Assembly: GCF_002234535.1 (NCBI RefSeq) | Contig: NZ_CP022521.1 | Span: 2,542,001 to 2,606,000 of the forward strand | Direction: 5' to 3' | Origin: Actinoalloteichus hoggarensis | GTDB lineage: Bacteria; Actinomycetota; Actinomycetes; Mycobacteriales; Pseudonocardiaceae | DNA: 64,000 nt | In this document: positions 52,877-60,538 of the stretch, piece after piece | Layout: every line of letters starts with the position of its first letter | Numbering within the stretch: position 1 is the first letter of the stretch | Position numbers and translations under genes: made by a program | Notes under the pieces: generated by a model | Told to the model about the DNA's origin: nothing | Databases searched by the model: none | Seen by the model: only the letters and a program-made list of their open reading frames with translations

Positions 52877-53574
52877 CTCTCAAACGCCGACCCGGACGAC
52901 GTGGCCAAGGTGCTGGAGTGCTACGACGTCGCCCAGTGCGACATCGACCGGCTGTGCGCCCTCGCGGGTCGGTCGGACGAACGCGCCTGGGGGCGCCGTG
53001 GGCGCATGTCGTGCCGGACTGGGTGAAGACCTTCATGGGGCTCGAAGGCCTGGCCACGAGCGAGTTCGTCTACGAACCGACGGTGATCCCCGGCCTGTTG
53101 CAGACCGAGGATCACGCCCACGCGCTCACCGAGGCCGCAGGCTTCGTCCGTGCTGATCACAACGAGCGGTTCGTCTCCTTTCGATTGGCACGGGCTCGTC
53201 GATTGACCGACCCGGAGCCATTGGGGCTTCGTGCGGTCATCGGTGAAGCGGCTCTGCGGCTTGCCGTCGGCACGCCGGAGGTCCGGCAGGAGCAGTACCG
53301 CCATCTGCTGAAGATCGCCGAGCTGCCCGACGTCGCGATCCAGGTCGTGTGCCCCGAGGCCGGTCCGCACGCTGCGGCGACGGGTCCGTTCTACATCTTC
53401 GATTTCGGGCTGGCGCGCTCGATCGCCTACGCGGAACTACTGGACGGCGCGATGTACATTCAGGACTTCGACCAGGTCCGGACCTATACCATGGCGGCGG
53501 AGAGCGCACAGCAGGTCGCGCTGTCACCGGAAGAGTCCGTCGAGTTCATCGGAACGATGATCGATGGAGGTTGA
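52877..53574 (+). pseudogene. Decayed XRE-family regulator with DUF5753
   Basis: The end of an XRE helix-turn-helix domain is read in one frame (NADPDDVAKVLECYDVAQ, then DRLCALAGRSDERAW). The DUF5753 domain follows in another frame from APWAHVVPDWVKTFMGLE to the stop. Restoring one G in the G5 run at about 52988-52993 rejoins them. An in-frame TGA at 52871 and the absence of the main helix-turn-helix show that the front has also been lost. A shorter DUF5753-only product is possible. Confidence 0.75.
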
Positions 53575-53587
53575 CTCGGAGGTCGTC

Positions 53588-53911
53588 ATGTTCGTCCCGG
53601 ATCTCAGTGCCGCTCGTTGGGTTAAGTCGAGCCGCAGCGCCAATAACGGCGTCTGCGTCGAGATCGCCGCCGGGACAGCCTGGCGAAAGTCCGACCACAG
53701 TGCCGACAACGGTGCCTGCGTCGAGATCGCCGGCTCGGTGACCTGGCCGAAGTCCAGCCACAGCGCGCCGACAACGGCACTCGCGTCGAGATCGCCGGCG
53801 GGCTGAGATGGGCCGCGATCCGCGACTCGAAGAACCCCGACGGCCCGGCGCTGGTGCTGACCCCCCGCCCAGTTAGCCGCCTTCGTCCGTACGGTGCAGG
53901 CGGCTCGCTGA
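53588..53911 (+). pseudogene. DUF397 protein gene with internal repeats and two frameshifts
   Basis: ATG 53588 has CGGAGG 5 nt upstream. Two 63-bp repeats encode WVKSSRSANNGVCVEIA and WRKSDHSADNGACVEIA; a third begins WPKSSHSA but has two extra bases near 53765, and the frame ends at 53806. The corrected reading continues ADNGTRVEIAGG, RDSKNPDGPALV and, after removing one C from the C6 run at 53861-53866, TPAQLAAFVRTVQAAR with a stop at 53909. DUF397 proteins pair with XRE/DUF5753 regulators; here both partners are broken. Confidence 0.75.
53618..53806 (+). repeat. Three 63-bp DUF397 coding repeats
   Basis: Units start at 53618, 53681 and 53744, each beginning with a Trp codon and containing Lys-Ser, Asn-Gly and Val-Glu-Ile-Ala codons. 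The third unit carries the 2-bp insertion and extends slightly past 53806 when corrected. Confidence 0.8.
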
Positions 53912-53929
53912 GTCTTCTTCTGGAGCGCG

Positions 53930-54181
53930 ATGTCGATCGAGCAGGTCCGAGGACAGCTCTTGGCGGTGTTCGATCGACTCCCACACGAGGAGCTCGCCGC
54001 GATCGGACAGCGCCTCGTCCAGGCACGCGCGGCAGCAGCCGCCGAATGGCACGGCAGCACCAGCCCGCATGCGCACCACGACCAGGAGTGTCTGGCCAGG
54101 GTCGGTGATGACCTCGTCGCCGCCGGTCAGAGGCCTCGCCAAGCGGGTGAGCTGCTCCAGCAGTACATGATCAGGCTTTAG
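53930..54181 (+). CDS. Small protein of unknown function
   Basis: An 83-residue, probably helical protein with no recognised domain (MSIEQVRGQLLAVFDRLP, GSTSP, then GDDLVAAGQRPRQAGELL). GGAG lies 4 nt before the ATG. It shows weak similarity in layout and in the GSTSP and GDLxxA segments to the next ORF, suggesting an old tandem duplication. Similar small helical proteins are common near XRE/DUF397 pairs in actinomycetes. Confidence 0.6.
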   Translation: MSIEQVRGQLLAVFDRLPHEELAAIGQRLVQARAAAAAEWHGSTSPHAHHDQECLARVGDDLVAAGQRPRQAGELLQQYMIRL

Positions 54182-54191
54182 GCGCGCCGGG

Positions 54192-54935
54192 ATGAACTCC
54201 GTCGAGGAGGTCGTCGCCGCTCTGCGGGCCGCGTTGGAGGAGGTTTCTTCCGGTGAGTTGGCGGCCTGCCGCGAACTCGTCCTGGGTGAGCTGCTTCCGC
54301 CGTTGATCGAGGCGTCGGCGGGTTCGACCAGTCCGGAGCTTGACGCTGCTGTGGCTCTGCTTCGGAAGGTGGGTGGAGACCTGGCCCGAGCCTGGGCCCT
54401 GCTGGAATCCGCAGGACACCACACCGAGTCCCACACCCAGGCAGTCCTCGGCGCGCCTGCCTGCGGCGGCTCGGCGAAGGACGAGTATCCGTCGCGACCG
54501 CAGACGGGGTGCGTCCCGAGTGCATTTCCTGGCAGCCATTTCGCGATCACTGGCGATCGGCAGATCGGGCTGTCTCGCGGGAAGGTGGGAATGAATAGTC
54601 GGGCAGGTGGCAAGTTTGGGTTTCGAATTGTTGTGAGCGGGACTCGTCGCGAAATGGGTGAAGCGCAGCCTTCGCGCACCCTGTGTCGACGGGAGGAGGC
54701 TCCTGCTCCCGTGCGCGGTCCATTCGAGGAAGGCAGGGCCGCCGACCACAAGGCCGGCGGCCCGACGCTCACTCGTGTCCGGAGTCCGCCGCCACTAACG
54801 CGGCGAGTTCCTCCAAGACCGCCTCGGCGCCCTCGCCGTCGGCGGAGAGCACCACCTCGTCGCCGTGCATCGCGCCCAGCGTCATCAACCCGAGCACGCT
54901 GGCCGCCGCCACCGGCGTGCCCTCGCCCTTCCTGA
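54192..54935 (+). CDS. Small helical protein ORF, probably run-on at the 3' end
   Basis: The first 85 residues look like a real protein related to its neighbour (VEEVVAALRAALEEVSSGEL, GSTSPELDAAVALLRKVGGDLARAWALLESA, here in parts). From about 54450 the composition changes, codon bias is lost and the frame continues across the terminator hairpin into the antisense of the HPr gene. The native stop has probably been lost or shifted, so the real product may be much shorter than 247 residues. Confidence 0.45.
   Translation: MNSVEEVVAALRAALEEVSSGELAACRELVLGELLPPLIEASAGSTSPELDAAVALLRKVGGDLARAWALLESAGHHTESHTQAVLGAPACGGSAKDEYPSRPQTGCVPSAFPGSHFAITGDRQIGLSRGKVGMNSRAGGKFGFRIVVSGTRREMGEAQPSRTLCRREEAPAPVRGPFEEGRAADHKAGGPTLTRVRSPPPLTRRVPPRPPRRPRRRRRAPPRRRASRPASSTRARWPPPPACPRPS
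54736..54763 (-). terminator. Terminator hairpin after the HPr gene
   Basis: GGGCCGCCGACC (54736-54747) pairs with GGCCGGCGGCCC (54752-54763) with one mismatch and a 4-nt loop. It lies 5 nt beyond the HPr stop on the minus strand. Confidence 0.75.
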
Positions 54936-55038
54936 TGCTCACCGCCACCGGCTGGGCGGCGGCGGCCTTGGCCAGCTGGGCCGCGGGACGGGCGTGCAGG
55001 CCCACCACGCTTGCCACCGTCACTCGTCGTTCCGCCAT
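54769..55038 (-). CDS. ptsH: Phosphocarrier protein HPr
   Basis: An 89-residue HPr. The phosphorylated His15 lies in VGLHARPAA, and Ser47 in AAASVLGLMTLG corresponds to the regulatory serine region. HPr passes phosphate from enzyme I to EIIA. It lies 8 bp after the EIIC gene, in a regulator-EIIC-HPr transcript. The open frame extends far upstream in a shadow phase of the EIIC gene. Enzyme I is not in the window. Confidence 0.94.
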   Translation of the reverse strand: MAERRVTVASVVGLHARPAAQLAKAAAAQPVAVSIRKGEGTPVAAASVLGLMTLGAMHGDEVVLSADGEGAEAVLEELAALVAADSGHE

Positions 55039-55046
55039 CTTCGTGA

Positions 55047-56393
55047 TCACTCCTTCGTCTCTGCGAGCGGCTTCCGCTCCGACGACGAGCCGGACGCCCC
55101 GCCCTCGGTGGCCGTACCCGCGGTCGCCGATGCCTCGGCCGGTGTCGGTCGGGCTGCACCGCCGTCCTGGTCGTCCTCGTCGTCCTCCCGGCCCGGCGTC
55201 GCCAGGTTCCACTTCGTGATCACCCAGCGGAAGACGAAGTAGTAGATCGCCGCGAAGACCAGGCCGATCGGGATGATCAGCCAGGGCGCGGTGGCCAGCC
55301 CCCAGTTCAACACGTAGTCGATGGCGCCCGCCGAGAAACCGAAGCCGTGGTGGACGCCCAGGGCGTTGGTGACCGCCAACGACAGGCCGGTGAGCACGGC
55401 GTGGACCACCAGCAGCGGCCATGCCACGAAGATGAAGGCGTACTCCAGCGGCTCGGTGACGCCGGTCAGGAAGGACGCGAGCGCTCCGGCGAACACCAGA
55501 CCGCCGACGAGCTTCTTCTTCTCGGGGCGTGCCGTGTGATAGATCGCCAGCGCGGCGGCGGGCAGGGCGAACATGAAGATGGGGAAGAAGCCGGACATGA
55601 ACGTGCCCGCGGCGGGGTCGCCTGCGAAGAAGCGGTTCAGGTCGCCGGTGACGCCGTCGTAGTCGCCGAAGAGGAACCAGACGACCGAGTTCAGAATGTG
55701 GTGCAGGCCGAAGGGCAGCAGGAACCGGTTCAAGGTGCCGTAGACGCCCGCGCCGATGACGGTCGAGCTGGCCACGGCGTCGCCGACCCAGGTCAGTCCC
55801 GCGTTGAACCCGGTGAAGATCAGCGCCATCACGATGCCGACCACGATCATGACGAGCGCGGTGATCATCGGCACGAAGCGTCGACCGCCGAAGAAGCCCA
55901 GATAGGTCGGCAGCTTGATCCGGTGATACCGCTGCCAGAGATAGGCGGCGATCAGTCCGGCGACGATGCCGCCGAGCACGCCGTAGGGGCCGTTGTTGAA
56001 GTTGCGGCCCTCGGTCAGCTCCTCGCCGAGCATCGCCCACAGGACGTTGTGCAGAACGAGGTAGCCCACCACCGCGGACAGCGCGGTGGAGCCGTCGGCC
56101 TTCCGAGCCATGCCGATCGCCACACCTACCGCGAACAACAGCGGCAGGTACTGGAACAGCGCGTCGCCACCCTGTCCGACGACCTGTGCGGCCCGGTCGA
56201 AGAAGTCACCGGGGATGGCGGCGATCAGCTCGCCCTGCCCCGCGCCGGAGCCGTCGATGTAACCGAGGCGGGACAGCAACGCCGCGGCGGGCAGGACCGC
56301 GATCGGCAGCATGAGACTGCGGCCGAATCGTTGGGCCAGCGCGAAACCTCTGCTGTTGCGACCGCGTGCCGCCGTGGTGGCGTCAGCGCTCAT
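55047..56393 (-). CDS. PTS EIIC permease, glucose/N-acetylglucosamine type
   Basis: A 448-residue membrane permease with about ten hydrophobic segments. Family landmarks are SLMLPIAVLPAAALL near the start, the periplasm/substrate region LNRFLLPFGLHHILN, GFFPIFMFALPAAALA, and the loop with the conserved Glu in GVTEPLEYAFIFVA. It stands without fused B or A domains. The acidic, Pro/Ser/Thr-rich C-terminal tail (about 400-448) is unusual. Its start overlaps the GntR stop by 11 bp. The closest described arrangement is the split GlcNAc system of streptomycetes, so GlcNAc is the favoured substrate. Confidence 0.92.
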   Translation of the reverse strand: MSADATTAARGRNSRGFALAQRFGRSLMLPIAVLPAAALLSRLGYIDGSGAGQGELIAAIPGDFFDRAAQVVGQGGDALFQYLPLLFAVGVAIGMARKADGSTALSAVVGYLVLHNVLWAMLGEELTEGRNFNNGPYGVLGGIVAGLIAAYLWQRYHRIKLPTYLGFFGGRRFVPMITALVMIVVGIVMALIFTGFNAGLTWVGDAVASSTVIGAGVYGTLNRFLLPFGLHHILNSVVWFLFGDYDGVTGDLNRFFAGDPAAGTFMSGFFPIFMFALPAAALAIYHTARPEKKKLVGGLVFAGALASFLTGVTEPLEYAFIFVAWPLLVVHAVLTGLSLAVTNALGVHHGFGFSAGAIDYVLNWGLATAPWLIIPIGLVFAAIYYFVFRWVITKWNLATPGREDDEDDQDGGAARPTPAEASATAGTATEGGASGSSSERKPLAETKE

Positions 56394-57186
56394 GTGCTCC
56401 TCCTTGCGCGGAGTGCGGACCTCGGGGCGCGCCCGGCTGGTCCGCTGACATCGTCAACTGGTACTTGTCGCCCCGGTACCAGGACGTGGTGTCCTCGACC
56501 GGATGCTCTCCCGCCGCCGAGACACGGCGGAAGACGAGGAGCGGGCTGGATGTCCGCACCTTGAGCAGTCGCGCGGTCGAGGCGTCGGCCTCGGCCGCCC
56601 ACACGGTCTGCTGCCCGCGATCGAGCAGTACTCCGTAGGTCTGGGCGAGCAGGCTGTACAGCGAGCCCGTCAGGTCGTGATCGAGCAGACCGGGCACCAG
56701 GCGAGGGCTGAACCAGCCGTGCTCCAGCGCCAGGGGCGCCCCGTCGGCCAGCCGGAGCCGACACACCCGGTAGGCCGGTTCGCCCGGTTCGAGTCCGAGG
56801 GTGACCGACGTGTTCGTCGTGGGCACCTCTTCGCTGCAGGTGAGCAGCGTGCTGGACGCCGTCATGCCGTGCCGGCGGAGTTCCTGCGTGAACGACAGCA
56901 GCGGCGGCGTGTCCAGCCGAGGTCTCGCAGTGAAGGTGCCTCTGCCTCGAACACGGGTGAGCAGCCCCGCCGCGACCAGCCGGCCGATCGCCTCGCGGAC
57001 CGTCAAACGGGAGACGCCGAACCGTTGGGCCAGCTCTCGTTCGGACGGCACGGCCGAGTCCGGCGGCAGTTCGTGCTCCACCAGATCGCGCAGGATCGCG
57101 CCGAGCTGGACATGCTTGGGCGTCGGGCCCGCGGCCAGACGGTGTCGCTGGTCCGGTGGGCCGGCGGAGTCGCCACGCTCCCGCAT
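56383..57186 (-). CDS. GntR/HutC regulator, DasR-like
   Basis: A 267-residue regulator with an N-terminal winged helix (PSERELAQRFGVSRLTVREAI) and a UTRA sensor domain from about residue 95 (LLSFTQELRRHGMTASS, RLRLADGAPLALEHGWF, WYRGDKYQL). DasR and NagR belong to this group and respond to amino-sugar phosphates. ATG 57186 has GGGAGG 5 nt upstream. A dre-like site lies 79 bp upstream, between this gene and the EIIB-EIIA genes, so it may control both directions, itself included. Confidence 0.9.
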   Translation of the reverse strand: MRERGDSAGPPDQRHRLAAGPTPKHVQLGAILRDLVEHELPPDSAVPSERELAQRFGVSRLTVREAIGRLVAAGLLTRVRGRGTFTARPRLDTPPLLSFTQELRRHGMTASSTLLTCSEEVPTTNTSVTLGLEPGEPAYRVCRLRLADGAPLALEHGWFSPRLVPGLLDHDLTGSLYSLLAQTYGVLLDRGQQTVWAAEADASTARLLKVRTSSPLLVFRRVSAAGEHPVEDTTSWYRGDKYQLTMSADQPGAPRGPHSAQGGAHER

Positions 57187-57264
57187 CGAACCCTCCCGCC
57201 TCGTCGCGGTCCGACTGCGCGAAGGCGAGAAGTACTCGCCTGTCGACATCGGGGATTGGTACTG

Positions 57265-57280
57265 TCCGGTCCAGACCACT
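57265..57280. promoter_or_regulatory. DasR responsive element (dre)-like operator
   Basis: TCCGGTCCAGACCACT matches the dre consensus ACTGGTCTAGACCACT at 13 of 16 positions, including all of AGACCACT. It is in the divergent gap between the GntR-EIIC-HPr and EIIB-EIIA groups. Confidence 0.75.
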
Positions 57281-57411
57281 CTCGTCGTGGAGAATGCTCG
57301 CCGCGACCTCGGGTGTCAACCATTCGCAAGGTCACGAGGAAGTCTCGGCAGAGGGCGGATCTGGTCGCGAACCGGGCGACCTTTCGTCGGAGCACGAGCA
57401 GGGAGGACGAC

Positions 57412-57648
57412 GTGAGCCAGGACAAGGCCGCGGCGATTCTGGCCGCCATCGGCGGAACGGACAACGTCATCGAGATCGAGCCGTGCATCACCCGGCTCCG
57501 CTGCGAACTGACCGATCCCGAGCTCGTCGACGAGCAGGCCCTCCGCCGGATCGGGGTGCACGGAGTCCTGAGATCGGGCGACGCCGTGCAGATCGTCGTC
57601 GGACCGGACGCCGACAACCTCGCCAGCGACATCGAGGACCTTCGATGA
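57412..57648 (+). CDS. PTS EIIB protein, glucose/N-acetylglucosamine type
   Basis: A free-standing 78-residue EIIB. Cys25 in IEPCITRLRCEL is the phosphorylation site, and the fold continues through LRRIGVHGVLRSGDAVQIVVGPDAD. It takes phosphate from EIIA and gives it to the sugar carried by EIIC. GTG 57412 has GGGAGG 5 nt upstream. It overlaps the EIIA gene by 4 bp. Confidence 0.94.
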   Translation: MSQDKAAAILAAIGGTDNVIEIEPCITRLRCELTDPELVDEQALRRIGVHGVLRSGDAVQIVVGPDADNLASDIEDLR

Positions 57649-58103
57649 GCGTCGCCGTGCTCGCCCCCGTCAGCGGCCGCGTGGTGCCGTTGACCGAGGT
57701 CGGCGACCCGGTGTTCGCTCAGTCGATCGTCGGCCCCGGCATCGCCGTGGAACCCGCCGACGAGGCGACGGAGGCGGTGGCGCCCGTCGACGGAGTCGTC
57801 GCCGCGTTGCATCCGCATGCGTTCGTGGTCACCTCGCCCACCGGCGTGTCGGTGCTGGTCCACCTGGGCATCGACACCGTGCGACTCAAGGGCGAGGGCT
57901 TCGCACTTCACGTGGTCAAGGGCGAGACGGTGCGGGCCGGACAACGGCTCGTCGACTGGAGCCCGCCCGCGGTGCGTGCCGCGGGTTTCGCGGCGGTGTG
58001 CCCGGTGATCGCGCTCGACGCCGCGCCCGAGGCGCTGCGCATGGCGCGGGACGCGGGCACGGTGTCGGTGGGCGCTGAGCTCTTCAGCTGGTCCGGCGGC
58101 TGA
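57645..58103 (+). CDS. crr: PTS EIIA protein, glucose type (Crr-like)
   Basis: A 152-residue EIIA-Glc domain. The two active-site histidines are His58 (LHPHAFVV) and His73 (LVHLGIDTV); the latter is the phosphorylated residue in this family. The opening APVSGRVVPLTEVGDPVF is typical. The ATG overlaps the EIIB stop, so the two proteins are probably made in equal amounts. In many actinomycetes crr is beside ptsI; here it pairs with EIIB. Confidence 0.93.
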   Translation: MSVAVLAPVSGRVVPLTEVGDPVFAQSIVGPGIAVEPADEATEAVAPVDGVVAALHPHAFVVTSPTGVSVLVHLGIDTVRLKGEGFALHVVKGETVRAGQRLVDWSPPAVRAAGFAAVCPVIALDAAPEALRMARDAGTVSVGAELFSWSGG

Positions 58104-58385
58104 GCCGAACAGCCCGCCGCCGTCGGAGCGACACTCGGGCCGGGTGTCGAGGCCGACCCGCGGTTCGCCCGCTCCCGCGTGTATCCGTGTATGGGGGCTG
58201 TCGTGTCGTCGCCGAGTTCGCCGACGCGGCGGCCGGGCTTCACCGGATGTCGCGACCGCGATGAGCCGCGCTAGCGGGGCGGATCGTGACACCGAACAGG
58301 TGTCGGAGGGTGATCACCCGTTCTGTCGGTGTCGCCACCTGGCCGAGTGATGCGCTCCAGCGTCAAGATCGGGAATCTGGTCCTC

Positions 58386-59042
58386 ATGGATGGGACCTGG
58401 TCTTCTCTGTCGGCGGGCGGTGCTCTCGCGGTCGTCGGTGCCGTCGTCGGCGCGTCGTCGGGCGCGGCGGGCGCCCGAGCTCTGCGGAGTATCCGGGCGC
58501 CCGCTCCCGTGCCGGTGTACTGGTGTGCCGGCCTGGTCGGTCTGCTGTGGACGATCGCGGCGCTCCGGGCCTCGGCGGGCGCCTTGTCGGGGTGGTGGCT
58601 CGCGGTGTCCTGGGCGACGGGTCTGCTGACGGTGCTCGCCGTGGGAGCCGACCTCGCGCACAGGCGACTACCGGATCTGCTCACACTGCGCGCGCCGCCG
58701 GTGCTGTTGTCGTTGATCGTCCTCGCGGCCTGGGCCGCCGGCGACGGCGCGGTGGTCGGTCGGGCGCTTCTCGGCGGTCTCGTTCTGACGGCCTGCTACG
58801 CCTTCGTTCACTTACTGAGTCCGCAGGCCATGGGTGCGGGCGACGTCAAGCTGGCGATGACGGTCGGGATGGTGTCGGCGGCGGTCTCCTGGCCCGGCTG
58901 GCTGCTGACGGTGATCCTCGCGCCGCTGATCACGGGCGTGGCGGGCCTGGTGATCGCGTTCCGGCGGGGTGGCACCGCTCCCGTTCCGCACGGGCCGGGG
59001 ATGGTGATTCCAGTGTGGCTGCTCGTCACCTTCCGCCCCTGA
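58386..59042 (+). CDS. Type IV prepilin peptidase, A24 family (short form)
   Basis: A 218-residue polytopic membrane peptidase. The two catalytic Asp residues lie in VGADLAHRRLPD and MGAGDVKLAM. It lacks the N-terminal methyltransferase domain, as expected for the short actinobacterial form. In this chromosome context (aroE-peptidase-aroC) it is a common lone gene; no pilin or tad gene is near. The start is uncertain: in-frame GTG 58329 and ATG 58350 are also possible, and none has a good ribosome site. Confidence 0.88.
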   Translation: MDGTWSSLSAGGALAVVGAVVGASSGAAGARALRSIRAPAPVPVYWCAGLVGLLWTIAALRASAGALSGWWLAVSWATGLLTVLAVGADLAHRRLPDLLTLRAPPVLLSLIVLAAWAAGDGAVVGRALLGGLVLTACYAFVHLLSPQAMGAGDVKLAMTVGMVSAAVSWPGWLLTVILAPLITGVAGLVIAFRRGGTAPVPHGPGMVIPVWLLVTFRP

Positions 59043-59836
59043 GCCGTCGGGCGGCTTCCTGCGGTGCGGTCAGCGGCGTGGGTGTCCTGGCCAGGGCCGT
59101 CGCCCCTCGCTGAGACGACGTTCCGGGCCGGCCGCGCTCGAGGAGGTCGCCGTCACGATGGCCGCCGCCGAAAGCCTGTGAGGGCACGTGCGGAGTGTCG
59201 TGGACGCTGGGCGATGTCGAGGGCGCGCGGCAGACGTCGGTGTCGGCGACCGGCACCTCGCGTGGGCACCGGTACGGCCTCGCGGCACCGGTGTCTCGGA
59301 GTGCGTTGGGACGCAGGCGTGCCCGCGCCGGCCGAGAAGCCGCGTGTCGGCCTGCGCCGATCGGGCGTCAGCGGACGCCCTGCACAGCGGGCCGGCAGCA
59401 TTGCGTAATTTGGAACGAACTCCATCGTCACTTCAGTGTCGACGAAATTCGATCGTGGACGCATCGGGATCGACCGACCGCATTGATCCCTGGCGGATGT
59501 GAACGTCGAGAAGGGAGCGGCGCCCGTACCCGCCAAGACCTGACCAGCTCGGCGGACTCCTGCCCATCGGCCGACCCGGTCGCTGGTGATCGGCGAACCT
59601 GTGCTGTCCTCGGTGTGGGGCGGCTGGTCACCTGTGCTCGCGATGGCGGATGCCTCCTGACCGGAGACGCCGGTCAGGGACGGCGGCCGATGGCGAGGCG
59701 CCCGGGGGGCGCAGCACTCGGAGGTGCTCGCTGATACGGCGGGCTGAGTGCGGGCGGGGTATGGGTCGACGCCCGCTGGTGGCCAGCGGGCGTCGGCGGG
59801 TGGTGGCTGTGTGCCTGTGCCGTGCGGGGGCGGGTG
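59043..59836. other. Gene-free gap with an AT-richer patch and a terminator
   Basis: No supported gene was found in these 794 bp. A local drop in GC at about 59398-59470 stands out. The terminator of the M23 gene is at 59767-59795. An open frame on the plus strand (59195-59734) has no domain-like sequence. Confidence 0.5.
59767..59795 (-). terminator. Terminator hairpin after the M23 peptidase gene
   Basis: CGACGCCCGCTGG (59767-59779) and CCAGCGGGCGTCG (59783-59795) form a perfect 13-bp stem with a 3-nt loop, 41 nt past the M23 stop on the minus strand. Confidence 0.85.
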
Positions 59837-60538
59837 TTACTGGAGGGTGATGCCGCGTTCGGCGAGCCACGGCTGGGGGTCGATCTTCTGGCCGTTGACG
59901 GCGACCTCGAAGTGAAGGTGAGGCCCGGTGGACTGGCCTCGGTTGCCGATGGTGGCGATCTGCTGGCCTGCGGTCACCTCCTGCCCGACCTCGGCGGTGA
60001 AGGTGTCGACGTGGCCGTAGACGGTGATGGTGCCGTCGGGGGCCTGGACGCGGACCCACTGGCCGAAGCCGGTGGCCGGGCCCGCGTTGATGACGGTGCC
60101 GTCGGTGGCGGCCACCACGGGCGTGCCGATGGGGTTGGCGATGTCGACGCCGTAGTGGGTGGTACCCCAGCGGGAGCCGAAGCCGGAGGTGAAGGTGCCC
60201 TCGGCGGGCTTGACGAAGTCCGGTGCCTCGGCGGCGGCCTGCTCGGCTGCGACGCGGTCGGCCTCGGCCTTGGTGTCGTGGACCAGCTCGGTCAACCCTC
60301 TGGCCGGGTTCTCGTAGAACGCGGGCAACGAGGAGGACTGTGTCTGCTCGGCGTGACCGGTGCCGGGGTCGTCCTGGGCGCCCGCCATGGGCTGGCCGCT
60401 CAGCAGGAACGCGCCGGTCAACACGGAGGCCAGCACGGCCTTGCCCGCGCCGCGGCCACGGCGGGCCGCGCGAGCGGCGCCGTCGGCGCCGATGATGCTG
60501 GTGGTGGGGGTGGTGAACAGCCCGGAGAAACGGGGCAT
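59837..60538 (-). CDS. Secreted M23-family (LytM) metallopeptidase
   Basis: A 233-residue exported protein. A long basic leader and hydrophobic segment (about 28-48) are followed by a helical spacer (ELVHDTKAEADRVAAEQAA) and an M23 domain. The zinc ligands are in HYGVDIANP and GPHLHFEV, with the extra His in VYGHVDTF. The ligand set is complete, so endopeptidase activity on peptidoglycan is likely. ATG 60538 has AGGAAAGG 7 nt upstream. It interrupts the aro gene order on the opposite strand. Confidence 0.92.
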   Translation of the reverse strand: MPRFSGLFTTPTTSIIGADGAARAARRGRGAGKAVLASVLTGAFLLSGQPMAGAQDDPGTGHAEQTQSSSLPAFYENPARGLTELVHDTKAEADRVAAEQAAAEAPDFVKPAEGTFTSGFGSRWGTTHYGVDIANPIGTPVVAATDGTVINAGPATGFGQWVRVQAPDGTITVYGHVDTFTAEVGQEVTAGQQIATIGNRGQSTGPHLHFEVAVNGQKIDPQPWLAERGITLQ

